Below, in pieces: positions 50,593 to 60,628 of a stretch of DNA of 64,000 nt. This DNA comes from an uncultured Gammaproteobacteria bacterium (GTDB lineage: Bacteria; Pseudomonadota; Gammaproteobacteria; Steroidobacterales; XN24). Each line of letters begins with the position of its first letter. Positions within the stretch are counted from its first letter, which is position 1. A program made the translations under genes and the position numbers. The stretch is taken from the NCBI GenBank assembly GCA_937924335.1, contig CALDWW010000055.1:88718-152717 (forward strand), given 5' to 3'. The notes beneath the pieces are model-generated. The model was not told where the DNA came from. It did not search any database and saw nothing but the letters and a program-made list of their open reading frames with translations.

Positions 50593-52743
50593 ATGGATTA
50601 CGCCGCTTCCATACTGGCCCGCCTGCCAAACCGGAAGCGCGCGATAGGACTGGACGGCCTCGTCAAGAAGCTGCAAAGCTACCTGCCGGATGACCAGGTA
50701 GCGCAGGTCCTCGATGCTTATCACTTCGCCGAGGAAGCGCACCAGGGACAGAAGCGCAAGACCGGCGAGCCCTATATCTCGCATCCGGTCGCGGTGGCGG
50801 GGCTGCTCGCGGAACTGAACCTCGACTCACAGACGCTGATGGCGGCACTGCTGCACGACGTCATCGAAGATACCGGCATCGACAAGACTGACCTTGGCGA
50901 GCGTTTCGGCGAAGAGGTCGCAGAGCTCGTGGACGGCGTCAGCAAGCTGGACCAGGTGAAATTCCGCAGCCGGGAAGAAGCCCAGGCTGAGAGTTTCCGC
51001 AAGATGCTCCTTGCCATGGTGGGCGACATCCGCGTGATCCTGGTCAAGCTGGCGGATCGCACACACAACATGCGGACGCTATGGGTCATGCCGGCGGATA
51101 AGCGGCGCAGGATTGCCCGCGAAACGCTCGACATCTATGCCCCCATTGCCAATCGGCTGGGCATGAACACGTTGCGGCTCGAACTTGAAGACCTCGGGTT
51201 TCGGGCGCTTTTCCCTTACCGCTATCGAGTCCTGGAGCGCTCCTTGCGACGCGGGCGCGCCCAGCGCCAGGTCCTGGAGAAGATCAAGAAGCGCTTCATC
51301 CAGACCCTGAAGCTCGCCGAGGTCAGCGGATCCGTCGAAGGCCGGGAGAAGCACCTCTACAGCATCTATCGGAAGATGCGCGAGAAGAAGCGCTCGCTGG
51401 CGGAGATAGCGGATGTCTACGGCCTGCGGATCGTCGTCGATACGGTTGATAACTGTTATCGGACGCTGGGGCTGGTACACAAGTGTTACAAGCCGATGCC
51501 GGGCCGCTTCAAGGACTATGTCGCCATCCCGAGGGTGAATGGCTATCAGTCGCTGCACACCACGCTGTTCGGGCCGGCTGGTGCCCCGGTGGAAGTCCAG
51601 ATACGCACGGAGGAGATGGACCGGATCGCCGAAGCGGGGATCGCGGCGCACTGGATATATAAGGCTGGGGAGAAGGGCGGCTCGGCCCCTCAGGCACGCG
51701 CGCGGGAATGGCTGCAGCACCTCGTCGAAATGCAGGAGAGCGGCAGTTCCGAGGAATTCCTCGAGAACGTGAAAATCGATCTGTTCCCGGACAAGGTCTA
51801 TGTGTTCACACCCAAGGGCGAGATCCTCAGGCTGCCGCGGGGCTCGACCTGCGTCGACTTCGCCTATGCGGTGCATACGGGAGTGGGGAATCGTTGCGTG
51901 TCGGCACGGGTGAATCGCAGACCGGTACCGCTCAGGACGCCATTGCGAAACGGCCAGACGGTCCACGTCATCACCTCGCGTAACGCCCAGCCCAATCCGG
52001 CGTGGGTCAATTTCGTCGTGACGGCGAAGGCCAGGACCGCCATCCGGAGTTTCCTGAAGAACCTGAGACGGGGGGAAGCCCAGGATCTCGGCAAGCGGCT
52101 GCTGGACAATGCCTTGCGTGAATACAACCTGAGGCTGCGCAAGGTACCCAAGCCGACCATGGCGGCAGCTCTCCAGCAACTCGGCCTGAGCCAGCGCAAC
52201 GATCTGTTCGAACAGATCGGACTGGGCGAGAGGATGGCTACGCTTGTGGCCCGCCACCTGGTCCCCGGACAGACACCGGACCAGCCCATCGGTCAGCCAG
52301 CGCCTCTTTCCATCGCCGGGACCGAGGGTATGGTCGTCGGCTATGGACGATGCTGTTGCCCGATACCCGGCGACACTATCTTCGGCTATCTGAGCGCCGG
52401 CCGCGGCCTGGTGATCCATCGGGACGGCTGCGGCAACCTGCCCGAATTCCGCAAGCAGCCGGACAAGTGGATCCCGGTGGAATGGGAGGAGGGCCTGGAC
52501 CGGACCTTCATGGTCGAGATCCGCGCCGAAGTACAGAATCGTCTCGGCGTCCTGGCGGCGGTCGCCGCCAACATCTCGGCCACCGAGACCAATATCGAGC
52601 ATGTGTCGGTGGTCGAGCGCGACGGCGATACGTCATCGATTACATTCCTGCTGCAGGTGATGGATCGAGCCCACCTCGATAAGGTACTCAAGAGCATCAT
52701 CGCCATGCCGGATGTGCTTGCAGTCGCCCGCACCAGCACCTGA
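50593..52743 (+). CDS. spoT: Bifunctional (p)ppGpp synthetase/hydrolase SpoT
   Basis: SpoT hydrolyses ppGpp and can make it under some stresses. The 716-residue protein has the hydrolase HD domain intact (AYHFAEEAHQGQKRKTGEPY, LLHDVIEDTG with H88-D89, and KLADRTHNMRTL), the synthetase domain (YGLRIVVDTVDNCYRTLGLV, RFKDYVAIPRVNGYQSLHTT, VEVQIRTEEMDRIAEAGIAA), TGS (VYVFTPKGEILRLPRGSTCV), a helical and zinc-finger-like region with GYGRCCCPIPGD, and a C-terminal ACT domain. An intact HD site identifies SpoT/Rel rather than RelA. It starts 21 bases after rpoZ. Confidence 0.95.
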   Translation: MDYAASILARLPNRKRAIGLDGLVKKLQSYLPDDQVAQVLDAYHFAEEAHQGQKRKTGEPYISHPVAVAGLLAELNLDSQTLMAALLHDVIEDTGIDKTDLGERFGEEVAELVDGVSKLDQVKFRSREEAQAESFRKMLLAMVGDIRVILVKLADRTHNMRTLWVMPADKRRRIARETLDIYAPIANRLGMNTLRLELEDLGFRALFPYRYRVLERSLRRGRAQRQVLEKIKKRFIQTLKLAEVSGSVEGREKHLYSIYRKMREKKRSLAEIADVYGLRIVVDTVDNCYRTLGLVHKCYKPMPGRFKDYVAIPRVNGYQSLHTTLFGPAGAPVEVQIRTEEMDRIAEAGIAAHWIYKAGEKGGSAPQARAREWLQHLVEMQESGSSEEFLENVKIDLFPDKVYVFTPKGEILRLPRGSTCVDFAYAVHTGVGNRCVSARVNRRPVPLRTPLRNGQTVHVITSRNAQPNPAWVNFVVTAKARTAIRSFLKNLRRGEAQDLGKRLLDNALREYNLRLRKVPKPTMAAALQQLGLSQRNDLFEQIGLGERMATLVARHLVPGQTPDQPIGQPAPLSIAGTEGMVVGYGRCCCPIPGDTIFGYLSAGRGLVIHRDGCGNLPEFRKQPDKWIPVEWEEGLDRTFMVEIRAEVQNRLGVLAAVAANISATETNIEHVSVVERDGDTSSITFLLQVMDRAHLDKVLKSIIAMPDVLAVARTST

Positions 52744-52776
52744 GAAGTCATTTCCGCGATCACAGGAGTCCCGCGT

Positions 52777-53157
52777 ATGTCACGTCGACCCGTTGCCACC
52801 GACGAAGCCCCGGCTGCCATCGGAACCTATTCGCAGGCCGTCGAGGTCGACGGCATGGTCTTCCTTTCAGGCCAGATACCCTTGCATCCGGCCACGATGG
52901 AGATGGAGGAGGGAGACATGCGGGCGCAGGTCGGGCGGGTACTCGACAATCTCCAGGCTGTTGCACGAGCCTCTGGCGGTGACCTTGATCGCATCGTGAA
53001 GCTCACCGTATACCTGACGGATCTCGGTGATTTCGGCACGGTCAACGAGGTGATGGCGGACCGCTTCTCGGAGCCCTACCCGGCACGCGCCGCAGTCCAG
53101 GTGGCCGCCCTTCCGAAGGGGGCGCGGGTCGAGATCGACGCCATCCTGCGGCTCTGA
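52777..53157 (+). CDS. ridA: Enamine/imine deaminase RidA
   Basis: RidA speeds hydrolysis of reactive 2-aminoacrylate and related imines. The 126-residue YjgF/YER057c-type protein has AIGTYSQAVEVDGMVFLSGQ, IVKLTVYLTDLGDF, and PARAAVQVAALPKGARVEID with the substrate-binding Arg. The position between spoT and recG is conserved in gammaproteobacteria. It starts 33 bases after spoT. Confidence 0.95.
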   Translation: MSRRPVATDEAPAAIGTYSQAVEVDGMVFLSGQIPLHPATMEMEEGDMRAQVGRVLDNLQAVARASGGDLDRIVKLTVYLTDLGDFGTVNEVMADRFSEPYPARAAVQVAALPKGARVEIDAILRL

Positions 53158-53173
53158 TGCGCGGCCGGGGCTG

Positions 53174-55276
53174 TTGACGAACGTGTCGAAGATCCGTCCG
53201 GCCGCGGTCGCACCGGAACCTGTTACGGCCCTGTCAGGCGTCGGGCCCGCGCTCGCTGAAAAACTCACGAGACTGAACGTGTCTTGCGTGCAGGATCTGT
53301 TGTTCCTCCTGCCGATCCGTTACGAGGATCGGACTCGTTTGATGGAGATCGGCGCCCTGCAGCCTGGCATGCGGATCACGATCGAGGGACACGTCGAACT
53401 GACGGATGTCGTCTACCGGCGGCGGCGCATGATGCTCTGCCATCTGGCCGATGGCACCGGTTCGATCCTGCTGCGGTTCTTTCACTTCAGCAAATCCCAG
53501 GCTGACGGACTCGCCCGCGGTGCGCGGGTGCGTTGTTTCGGTGAGGTGCGCCAGGGTGCCGCCGGACTGGAGATGGTCCATCCGGAATATCGACGCCTGG
53601 AGGACGACAGCCCGGTGGCTATGGAAGCGACCCTGACCGCCGTCTACCCGACCACGGAGGGTCTGCAGCAGGGCCGCATCAGGAGACTGGTTCACCTGGC
53701 TCTGCGCCAGATAGAGATCCAGCCCCCTGAGGAGTTGTTGCCGGCTGAGGTCATCGACGAACTCGGCTTCCCGCCGCTCCTGGACGCCTTGAGATACCTG
53801 CACATGCCGCCAGCGGAGGCCTCTCTCGACCTGCTTGACGAGGGGCGGCATCCAGCGCAGCGTCGCCTCGCCCTGGAAGAACTGCTCTCCCATCATCTGA
53901 GCCTCAGGCTCATCCGCCGCGATGTCCGCAGTCATGGCGCACCGGCGCTTGCGAAGACCGAGGGACTGCTGAGCGACTTCCTCGGGGATCTGCCTTTCTC
54001 GCTCACCGGTGCCCAGCAGCGCGTGCTCCGGGAGATCCTTGACGACCTGGCAGATGAGCGTCCCATGCTCCGGCTGGTCCAGGGAGATGTCGGCTCGGGC
54101 AAGACTGTTGTGGCCGCGGCCGCGGCAGTCGTAGCGGCCGCGAGTGGATTCCAGGCAGTGATCATGGCCCCGACCGAGCTCCTGGCAGAACAGCATTTCA
54201 GGAACTTTGACGCATGGCTGTCACCCCTGGGGCTTAGGGTGGCGTGGCTCACCGGCAGGCTGAGTGCTGCCAATCGTCGTCAGGCGCTGGCCGAGATCGG
54301 CAGCGGGGACGCCGCAGTCATTGTGGGCACCCATGCGCTGTTCCAGGCGGGGGTCGAGTTTGCGCGCCTGGGGCTGGCCGTCATCGACGAACAGCATCGA
54401 TTCGGTGTCCACCAGCGGCTGGCGTTGACAGAGAAGGGCGAGCCCGGCGGGCTGCGGCCCCATCAGCTCATCATGACCGCCACGCCGATCCCGCGGACCC
54501 TGGCGATGGCGAGTTACGCGGATCTGGATACGTCGACGATCGATGAACTGCCACCGGGCAGGGGCGAAGTCAGGACCGTCGCGGTGCCCTCTTCCCGACG
54601 GGCCGAGGTCGTCGACCGTGTCCGTCTGGCCTGCGCGTCCGGAAGCCAGGCTTACTGGGTATGCCCCCTGATCGATGAGTCCGAGCAGCTGCAGTACCAG
54701 GCCGCGGAGGAGACCGCGGTCGTCCTTCGGGACGCACTGCCGGAACTCGAGATCGGCTTGGTGCACGGCAGGATGAAGGCCGCGCAGAAACAGGATGCCA
54801 TGGAGCGCTTCAAGGCAGGTGCCATGCAGCTGCTGGTGGCAACGACCGTCATCGAGGTCGGTGTCGACGTGCCCAATGCGAGTCTCATGATCATCGAGAA
54901 CTCGGAACGCATGGGTCTGGCGCAGCTTCACCAGCTACGCGGCAGGGTAGGCCGGGGCAGCGCGGACTCGAGTTGCGTACTGATGTACCAGGCCCCGCTC
55001 GGCGAGATCGCGGAGCGCCGGCTTCGGATACTCCGACAGACCAGTGACGGGTTCCGGATCGCCGAGGAAGACCTGCGCCTGCGTGGGCCCGGCGAGGTCC
55101 TCGGCACGCGGCAGACGGGCATGATGCAGTTGCGGGTGGCGGACCTGACCAGGGACCAGGACCTGTTACCGGGAGTGCGAAGAATCGCGGACCGTCTCCT
55201 GGCCCGCCACTCCGGGTCGGTGAAGCGCCTGCTGCAGCGCTGGATCGGCGACGCGGCGCGTTACGGTCAGGTGTAA
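53174..55276 (+). CDS. recG: ATP-dependent DNA helicase RecG
   Basis: RecG remodels stalled replication forks and branch-migrates Holliday junctions. The 700-residue protein has the N-terminal wedge/OB domain (LSGVGPALAEKLTRLNVSCV, RYEDRTRLMEIG), Walker A LVQGDVGSGKTVVAAAA, MAPTELLAEQHFRNF, DEQHRFGVHQR, MTATPIPRTLAMASY, and the C-terminal motifs GLVHGRMKAAQKQDAME, TTVIEVGVDVPNASLMIIEN and QLRGRVGRGSADSSC. The first start is TTG at 53174; GTG at 53183 is in frame and neither has an ideal ribosome binding site, so the N terminus is uncertain by three residues. Confidence 0.95.
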   Translation: MTNVSKIRPAAVAPEPVTALSGVGPALAEKLTRLNVSCVQDLLFLLPIRYEDRTRLMEIGALQPGMRITIEGHVELTDVVYRRRRMMLCHLADGTGSILLRFFHFSKSQADGLARGARVRCFGEVRQGAAGLEMVHPEYRRLEDDSPVAMEATLTAVYPTTEGLQQGRIRRLVHLALRQIEIQPPEELLPAEVIDELGFPPLLDALRYLHMPPAEASLDLLDEGRHPAQRRLALEELLSHHLSLRLIRRDVRSHGAPALAKTEGLLSDFLGDLPFSLTGAQQRVLREILDDLADERPMLRLVQGDVGSGKTVVAAAAAVVAAASGFQAVIMAPTELLAEQHFRNFDAWLSPLGLRVAWLTGRLSAANRRQALAEIGSGDAAVIVGTHALFQAGVEFARLGLAVIDEQHRFGVHQRLALTEKGEPGGLRPHQLIMTATPIPRTLAMASYADLDTSTIDELPPGRGEVRTVAVPSSRRAEVVDRVRLACASGSQAYWVCPLIDESEQLQYQAAEETAVVLRDALPELEIGLVHGRMKAAQKQDAMERFKAGAMQLLVATTVIEVGVDVPNASLMIIENSERMGLAQLHQLRGRVGRGSADSSCVLMYQAPLGEIAERRLRILRQTSDGFRIAEEDLRLRGPGEVLGTRQTGMMQLRVADLTRDQDLLPGVRRIADRLLARHSGSVKRLLQRWIGDAARYGQV

Positions 55277-55362
55277 AGCTTCAGGCCCGCCGCAAGCCGA
55301 GTCGCTTATAATGTCGGCCCGCGCGCCGCGCGCGCCGCGAGAATGATTGCCACCCGGATATC

Positions 55363-55932
55363 ATGGATCCCGTCCACGTAAGCAAATCGAATGGGACATC
55401 CTGGCAGGCTGCGGATAGCCTCGAGACGCTGCCGACGGAAGCGGGCACCCGCTGCTGGCTGGAAGACGGCGGATCTCTGACACGACGACTCAGGCGGCTC
55501 GGTGGTCACGGTTTCCGTCTTCAGGTCCTCACGGAAGGCTGGGAGAGCGCCACCGCCGAGGACATCCGCATGCTCGAGTCTGACTCCGGCCGGGTACGTG
55601 TGCGGCGGGTTCGTCTGGCGGCAGACGGCGTGGAACTGGTCTTCGCGTGCACCCGCATGCCACCAGAGACGCTGGCCCGGCATCCCTGGCTGGCCCGCCT
55701 CGGTCACAAGCCGCTCGGTGAAGCGCTGGCCGATCGCTCGGATGTCCGGCGAACGCCGTTCGAGTTCGCCCGGCTGTCGCAGGGTCAGATCCTCCTCGAA
55801 GACGCCCTCAGCGGGACGGATATCGTTCCGGAGAGCCTCTGGGGCCGGCGCTCCCGGTTCCTGATCGGCGATCATCCGATACTGGTCTATGAAGTGTTCC
55901 TCCCCGGGCTGGCGGGTTTCGGAGACGCGTGA
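55363..55932 (+). CDS. ubiC: Chorismate pyruvate-lyase
   Basis: UbiC makes 4-hydroxybenzoate from chorismate for ubiquinone. The 189-residue protein has SLTRRLRRLGGHGFRLQVL, MPPETLARHPWLARLGHKPL, GEALADRSDVRRTPFEFARL and a C-terminal WGRRSRFLIGDHPILVYEVF, the usual pattern of the family with its product-binding Arg and Glu. A TATAAT at 55307-55312, about 50 bases upstream, may be its promoter, so it need not depend on recG. Its stop overlaps the ubiA start (TGATG). Confidence 0.92.
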   Translation: MDPVHVSKSNGTSWQAADSLETLPTEAGTRCWLEDGGSLTRRLRRLGGHGFRLQVLTEGWESATAEDIRMLESDSGRVRVRRVRLAADGVELVFACTRMPPETLARHPWLARLGHKPLGEALADRSDVRRTPFEFARLSQGQILLEDALSGTDIVPESLWGRRSRFLIGDHPILVYEVFLPGLAGFGDA

Positions 55933-56828
55933 TGGCGCGTGGCAGCGACGGATCGGCTGCCGGCTTGCCCAACCGTCTCCGGGCCTATGGCCGCCTGATC
56001 CGCCTGGATCGACCGATCGGCACGCTACTGCTTCTGTGGCCGACGCTATGGGCCTTGTGGATTGCTTCCTCCGGGCGTCCTGACCCGGAAGTCTTCGTCG
56101 TCTTCGTGGCCGGCGTCTTCCTGATGCGTTCGGCAGGCTGCGCGATCAACGATTTCGCGGACCGTGACTTCGACCCTCATGTAGAGCGGACCCGCAGCCG
56201 ACCACTGGCCAGCGGCGTGATCGCGCCTGTAGAAGCGCTGCTGGTCGCCGCGAGCCTGGCGCTGGCCGCCTTCCTGCTCGTTCTGAGGTTGAACGCGCTC
56301 ACGATCGGGCTGTCTCTGATCGGCGGGTTCATGGCGGCGAGCTATCCGTTTCTGAAACGATTCACGTCGCTGCCGCAGTTCTATCTCGGTGCCGCCTTCG
56401 GCTGGGCGGTGCCGATGGCATTCGCGGCACAGACGAACACCGTCCCGGCAACCGCATGGCTGCTTTTTGTCGCCGTCATATTGTGGGCAGTCGCCTACGA
56501 CACGATGTACGCGATGGTGGATCGTGAAGACGATCTGAGGATCGGGGTCCGTTCTACGGCCATCCTTTTCGGCCGGGCCGACAGACTGGCGGTGGCCGTG
56601 GCGCAGGCGGGCACGCTTCTCGCGCTGCTTCAGGTCGGCAGAATCGAACAGCTCGGAGGCTGGTATCAGGGCGCCTTGCTGGTCGCCGCCAGCATGTCGA
56701 TATGGCAACAGATCCTGATCAGGGATCGACAGCCGGAGCGATGCTTCCGGGCTTTTCTCAACAACAATGCGCTCGGCATGACCGTCTTCATCGGCGTGCT
56801 TCTCGACTACACATTCCGTAGCGCCTGA
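55932..56828 (+). CDS. ubiA: 4-Hydroxybenzoate octaprenyltransferase
   Basis: UbiA is the membrane prenyltransferase that attaches the polyprenyl tail to 4-hydroxybenzoate. The 298-residue protein has about eight hydrophobic helices and the two Asp-rich motifs, AINDFADRDFDPHVERTRSR and YDTMYAMVDREDDLRIGVRS, that bind magnesium and prenyl diphosphate. RLIRLDRPIGTLLLLWPTLW at the N terminus is typical. ATG 55932 overlaps the ubiC stop by one base; GTG 55929 is the alternative. The 3' end overlaps the convergent comF gene by 22 bases. Confidence 0.96.
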   Translation: MARGSDGSAAGLPNRLRAYGRLIRLDRPIGTLLLLWPTLWALWIASSGRPDPEVFVVFVAGVFLMRSAGCAINDFADRDFDPHVERTRSRPLASGVIAPVEALLVAASLALAAFLLVLRLNALTIGLSLIGGFMAASYPFLKRFTSLPQFYLGAAFGWAVPMAFAAQTNTVPATAWLLFVAVILWAVAYDTMYAMVDREDDLRIGVRSTAILFGRADRLAVAVAQAGTLLALLQVGRIEQLGGWYQGALLVAASMSIWQQILIRDRQPERCFRAFLNNNALGMTVFIGVLLDYTFRSA

Positions 56829-57514
56829 GGCTGGCCGAGGCGGCCCGGCGATCTGGCCACGGCCCATACATCCACCCTTCTGGCGCCGTGGCGCAGCAGC
56901 GTGACGGCCAGGGCCTCGGCCGTCGCACCCGTGGTCAGGACATCGTCCAGCACCGCGACGTGCTTCGGCGGCGCGTGCCGGCATTCGAACGCACCGGCGA
57001 CCTGCCGGCGGCGCTCAGGCGGGGGCAGCGACCAGAGAGGCGGCGTGTTCTTCCGCCGGCGGCAGATGTCGCGCAGCGGCACACGGGTGACACGGGCGAC
57101 GATCGATGCGATCTCGCTCGCCTGGTTGAACCCTCTCGACCGGAATCTGCGCCAGTGCAGTGGCACGGGCACGATTGCCGCCGGACGTTCAGCGAGACGG
57201 CGGAGACGGTGACCGGTGAGCTCGCCCAATAGCCGCGCATGCGGCAGGTAGCGACCATACTTCAGGCGCTGCAGCAGACGGTCCACCGGAAAAGCGTAGA
57301 CAAGAGGCGCCTGCGCTCGTTCGAACGCGGGCTGCCGGGAGACACACGGGGCGCACAGCCCCGGCGTCGCCACCGGGCGCGCGCACACGGGACAGGCCTG
57401 CCGATTCCAGGGCAGGTCGCGGAAACAACCGCTGCAGATGTCCGGTCCCAGTCCCACAGCACCGCACAGCTGGCACACGGGCCGCCCGAGCAATCGGTCA
57501 ATTGTTCGCCACAT
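56807..57514 (-). CDS. comF: ComF family protein (phosphoribosyltransferase-like)
   Basis: A 235-residue ComF/GntX protein, linked to DNA uptake in competent bacteria. It has an N-terminal zinc-finger with four CxxC-type pairs (VCQLCG, ICSGCF, ACPVCA, LCAPC), then LQRLKYGRYLPHARLLGEL, VPVPLHWRRFRSRGFNQASE, and the PRPP-binding loop VAVLDDVLTTGATAEALA of the type I PRTase fold. ATG 57514 was preferred to GTG 57520 because of the nearby GGGTG. It diverges from bioB, as in E. coli where gntX lies beside bioH. With the pilMNOPQ genes in the same window, natural competence is possible. Confidence 0.92.
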   Translation of the reverse strand: MWRTIDRLLGRPVCQLCGAVGLGPDICSGCFRDLPWNRQACPVCARPVATPGLCAPCVSRQPAFERAQAPLVYAFPVDRLLQRLKYGRYLPHARLLGELTGHRLRRLAERPAAIVPVPLHWRRFRSRGFNQASEIASIVARVTRVPLRDICRRRKNTPPLWSLPPPERRRQVAGAFECRHAPPKHVAVLDDVLTTGATAEALAVTLLRHGARRVDVWAVARSPGRLGQPQALRNV

Positions 57515-57538
57515 GTTCACCCAGACATGGCCTCGCGG

Positions 57539-57567
57539 TTGACACCCTTCCGGCCGGCCCGAATACT
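57539..57567 (+). promoter_or_regulatory. bioB operon promoter
   Basis: A perfect TTGACA (57539-57544), 17 bases, then AATACT (57562-57567). It sits 80 bases before the bioB ATG. No BirA-operator palindrome of the TTGTAAACC type overlaps it. Confidence 0.65.
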
Positions 57568-57647
57568 CGTCCGGCGCGCCCGATGGACAGTTTCGCGGGC
57601 CGCGTCTATGGCCGAACAGTCAGAGAAACAGGGAGCCTCGATAACAA

Positions 57648-58685
57648 ATGCAGCCATCCGCCACGAATGCAGACCCGCAGATTAGAACGGACTGGTCCGA
57701 GGCGGAGGTCCAGGCGCTTTTCGAACTCCCTTTCAACGACCTGCTGTTCCGGGCCCACTCGGTTCATCGTCAGAATTTTCCCGCAAACGAGGTCCAGGTC
57801 AGCACGCTTTGCAGCATTAAGACCGGATCGTGTCCGGAGGACTGCGCCTACTGTCCGCAGAGCGTCCGCTACGACACGGGGCTGGACAAAGAAGACCTGC
57901 TGGCGATCGACGAGGTCGTTGAGCAGGCGCGTCGGGCGCGTGCCAACGGCGCCACCCGATTCTGCATGGGCGCCGCCTATCGCAGCCCCAAGCAGAAGCA
58001 GCTCGACGTCATCAAGGAGATGGTCCAGCGCGTCAGCGAACTCGGGATGGAGACCTGCGCGACGCTGGGGATGCTTTCGGAAGACCAGGCCAACCAGCTG
58101 AAACAGGCGGGTCTCGACTTCTACAATCACAACCTCGACACGTCCGAGCGCTTCTATGAGGAGATCATCACGACCCGGACGTACAAGGACCGACTGGACA
58201 CGCTGCAGAATGTCCGGGAAGCAGGGCTGAAGGTCTGTTGTGGAGGCATCCTTGGCATGGGAGAAGACCCCGCCGACCGGGTCCAGCTCCTGCAGACGCT
58301 GGCGAGCCTGTCTGAACACCCGGAAAGCGTCCCCATCAACCAGCTGGTCCAGGTCCCTGGCACGCCACTGCACGGCGTTGCGGAACTGGACCCCCTGGAA
58401 CTCATCCGCACCATCGCCGTGGCGAGGATCCTGATGCCGCGCTCCCACGTCAGGTTGTCTGCGGGCCGCAGTGACATGAGTGATGAGACCCAGGCTCTGG
58501 CTTTTTTTGCCGGGGCGAACTCCATTTTCTATGGCGACCGCCTGCTGACGACTGACAACCCGGAACAGGACCAGGATCGCGCATTGTTCGAGCGGCTGGG
58601 CATCCGGCCGGCGCCGGCAAGCCAACAGGCAACGGAGGGCGAAGCCGACCCGGGCCGCGCCGCCGGCGCACATGCGAGCCTCTGA
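57648..58685 (+). CDS. bioB: Biotin synthase
   Basis: BioB inserts sulfur into dethiobiotin, a radical-SAM reaction. The 345-residue protein has the cluster motif [20 protein letters not shown] (C62, C66, C69), the second-cluster residues in the RFCMGAAYR and [10 protein letters not shown] segments, [20 protein letters not shown] and [20 protein letters not shown] with the Arg ligand. The last 25 residues are a low-complexity Ala/Gly/Glu tail, outside the conserved fold. The start codon follows the operon promoter; the stop overlaps the bioF start by 14 bases. Confidence 0.97.
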   Translation: MQPSATNADPQIRTDWSEAEVQALFELPFNDLLFRAHSVHRQNFPANEVQVSTLCSIKTGSCPEDCAYCPQSVRYDTGLDKEDLLAIDEVVEQARRARANGATRFCMGAAYRSPKQKQLDVIKEMVQRVSELGMETCATLGMLSEDQANQLKQAGLDFYNHNLDTSERFYEEIITTRTYKDRLDTLQNVREAGLKVCCGGILGMGEDPADRVQLLQTLASLSEHPESVPINQLVQVPGTPLHGVAELDPLELIRTIAVARILMPRSHVRLSAGRSDMSDETQALAFFAGANSIFYGDRLLTTDNPEQDQDRALFERLGIRPAPASQQATEGEADPGRAAGAHASL

Positions 58686-59859
58686 CGCCGGTCTGACGAC
58701 GGAGCTTGCCGACCTGGAAGCCCGACAGCTCTACCGGAGCAGGCGGGTCGTGTCCCGCCGTGAAGCCGGAGCCCGGGTCGAGCTGGACGGCAGGACGCTG
58801 CTGAATTTCTGCAGTAACGACTATCTGGGGCTGGCCGGCGACCAACGGATCGGCGAGGCGATGAAGGCCGGCGTCGATCGATGGGGCACGGGGGCGACCG
58901 CCGCTCACCTGGTCACCGGACACACCGCGGCCCATCATGCCCTCGAGGAAGACCTGGCACGGGTCACCGGCAGAGACAGGGCGCTGCTCTTCTCGACGGG
59001 TTACATGGCCAACCTCGGCGTGTTCGCGGCATTGGCCGGCCGCCGCGACCTGATCGTTGAGGACCGGCTGAACCACGCTTCCTTGCTGGATGCCGCCCGG
59101 CTGTCGGGCGCCCGGGTAAGACGTTTCCGGCATGCGGACCCGGCGGCTGCCGATGCGCGCCTGTCGACCGGCACCCACGGCCGCAGCTTCGTCGTCACGG
59201 ACGGCGTTTTCAGCATGGATGGCGACGTGGCGCCGCTCGGCGAGTTGTCGACGGTGAGCTCGCGGCACGGGGCCTGGCTGGTCGTCGATGATGCCCATGG
59301 CTTCGGCGTGATCGGGTCCGATGGCACGGGCAGCCTGAGCCAGGCCGGGCTGAGCCAATCGGACGTGCCCGTATTGATCGCCACGCTCGGCAAGGCCATC
59401 GGCACGTTTGGCGCATTCGTCGCAGGCAGCGAAGCTGTTATCGAAACGCTGATACAGCGCGCCCGCACATACATCTATACGACGGCGCCGCCGCCGGCCG
59501 TCGCGGAAGCGACGCGGCGGGCGCTGGGCATCGCCTTCGCCGAGACCTGGCGTCGCGACCGGCTCGTCACCCTGATCAAGCGTCTCCGCCGCGGTGCTGA
59601 ACGTCTCGGCCTGGCCATGACCGACTCGCGCTCTCCCATCCAGCCCATCCTCCTCGGCGAGCCCGGCCCGGCCCTGCGAGCCAGTGAGGCTCTGTTCGAA
59701 AAGGGCTTCTGGGTGACAGCCATCCGCCCGCCCACGGTTCCCGAGGGCAGCGCGAGGTTGCGGATCACGCTGTCCGCCGCACACGAGGAACACGACGTGG
59801 ATAGGCTGGTGGACGCGCTGGCCGATATGGACGTCACGGGACCACAGTCCGATGGATGA
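58672..59859 (+). CDS. bioF: 8-Amino-7-oxononanoate synthase
   Basis: BioF condenses pimeloyl-ACP and alanine, a PLP-dependent step. The 395-residue alpha-oxoamine synthase has [57 protein letters not shown] and the PLP lysine K241 in [14 protein letters not shown]. It starts inside the 3' end of bioB (14-base overlap) and overlaps bioH by eight bases. Confidence 0.97.
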   Translation: MRASDAGLTTELADLEARQLYRSRRVVSRREAGARVELDGRTLLNFCSNDYLGLAGDQRIGEAMKAGVDRWGTGATAAHLVTGHTAAHHALEEDLARVTGRDRALLFSTGYMANLGVFAALAGRRDLIVEDRLNHASLLDAARLSGARVRRFRHADPAAADARLSTGTHGRSFVVTDGVFSMDGDVAPLGELSTVSSRHGAWLVVDDAHGFGVIGSDGTGSLSQAGLSQSDVPVLIATLGKAIGTFGAFVAGSEAVIETLIQRARTYIYTTAPPPAVAEATRRALGIAFAETWRRDRLVTLIKRLRRGAERLGLAMTDSRSPIQPILLGEPGPALRASEALFEKGFWVTAIRPPTVPEGSARLRITLSAAHEEHDVDRLVDALADMDVTGPQSDG

Positions 59860-60628
59860 GCTGTACATCGAGTCGTCGGGCCATGGCCCGCCCCTTGTCA
59901 TGCTGCATGGCTGGGGGATGCACGGAGGCATCTGGGATGACTGCATGCCGGAACTGGAAGGACACGTCCGGATCAGCAAGATCGACCTGCCGGGGCATGG
60001 CCGCAGCCCGGGATTGAGCGGTGTGGCAGACATGGACGCCCTCGTCGAGACCATCGCACGCCATTGCCCCAGGCGGATGACATTGATGGGATGGTCACTG
60101 GGCGGAATGATCGCGATGGAGATCGCCCGGCGGTTGCCTGGACGGGTCGAAAGGCTGCTGTTGATAGCGACCACTCCGCGATTCGTGACGGCCCCCGACT
60201 GGCCGTGCGGCGTCGACCCGACCGTGCTGGCGAATTTCGGTGCCGGTCTCGGCGAGGACTATCGGCGAACCGTCAGAGACTTTCTCATGCTGCAGGTCCG
60301 CGGCGACGATCATGCGCCGGAGTTGTTGCGACAACTCAAGCAACGGGTCTTTGCCCACGGCGACCCGGATCCCAGGGCGCTCAGTCAGGGCCTCGACATC
60401 CTGGCCGGCACCGACCTGCGGGCGGATCTCGAGCAGGTGGCTTGCCCGGCCCTGGTCATCTCCGGCGAACGTGATCGGCTCACGCCTCCCGAAGCCGGCT
60501 GCAGACTCGCTGGCATGATTCCGGACGCACGTTACGTGCAGATAGGTAAAGCCGCCCATGCGCCATTCCTCTCTCATCGCCGGGAGTTCGTTGCGGCGGT
60601 GGCCGCTTTCACGGGGATTGCCGCATGA
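59852..60628 (+). CDS. bioH: Pimeloyl-ACP methyl ester esterase
   Basis: BioH cuts the methyl ester of pimeloyl-ACP, ending the BioC-BioH route to pimelate. The 258-residue alpha/beta hydrolase has LHGWGMHGGIWDDCMPEL, LPGHGRSPG, the nucleophile S82 in MGWSLGGMIAMEIARRLPGR, D208 in ISGERDRLTPPEAG and H236 in GKAAHAPFLSHRREF. The Trp next to the oxyanion site and the WxxC/LPGHGRS pattern are typical of BioH. Genes overlap by eight bases upstream and four downstream. Confidence 0.95.
   Translation: MDELYIESSGHGPPLVMLHGWGMHGGIWDDCMPELEGHVRISKIDLPGHGRSPGLSGVADMDALVETIARHCPRRMTLMGWSLGGMIAMEIARRLPGRVERLLLIATTPRFVTAPDWPCGVDPTVLANFGAGLGEDYRRTVRDFLMLQVRGDDHAPELLRQLKQRVFAHGDPDPRALSQGLDILAGTDLRADLEQVACPALVISGERDRLTPPEAGCRLAGMIPDARYVQIGKAAHAPFLSHRREFVAAVAAFTGIAA

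Noticed and set aside
51079..52602. A 507-codon minus-strand frame opposite spoT
   Set aside because: It is the antisense reading of a well-supported gene in GC-rich DNA, with no domain or motif of its own.
57521..57647. A BirA operator in front of bioB
   Set aside because: No inverted repeat of the known type was found in the comF-bioB gap.
58450..60174. A 574-codon minus-strand frame opposite bioB-bioF-bioH
   Set aside because: Shadow of three certain genes; its content is low-complexity Arg/Gly/Pro sequence typical of antisense frames.
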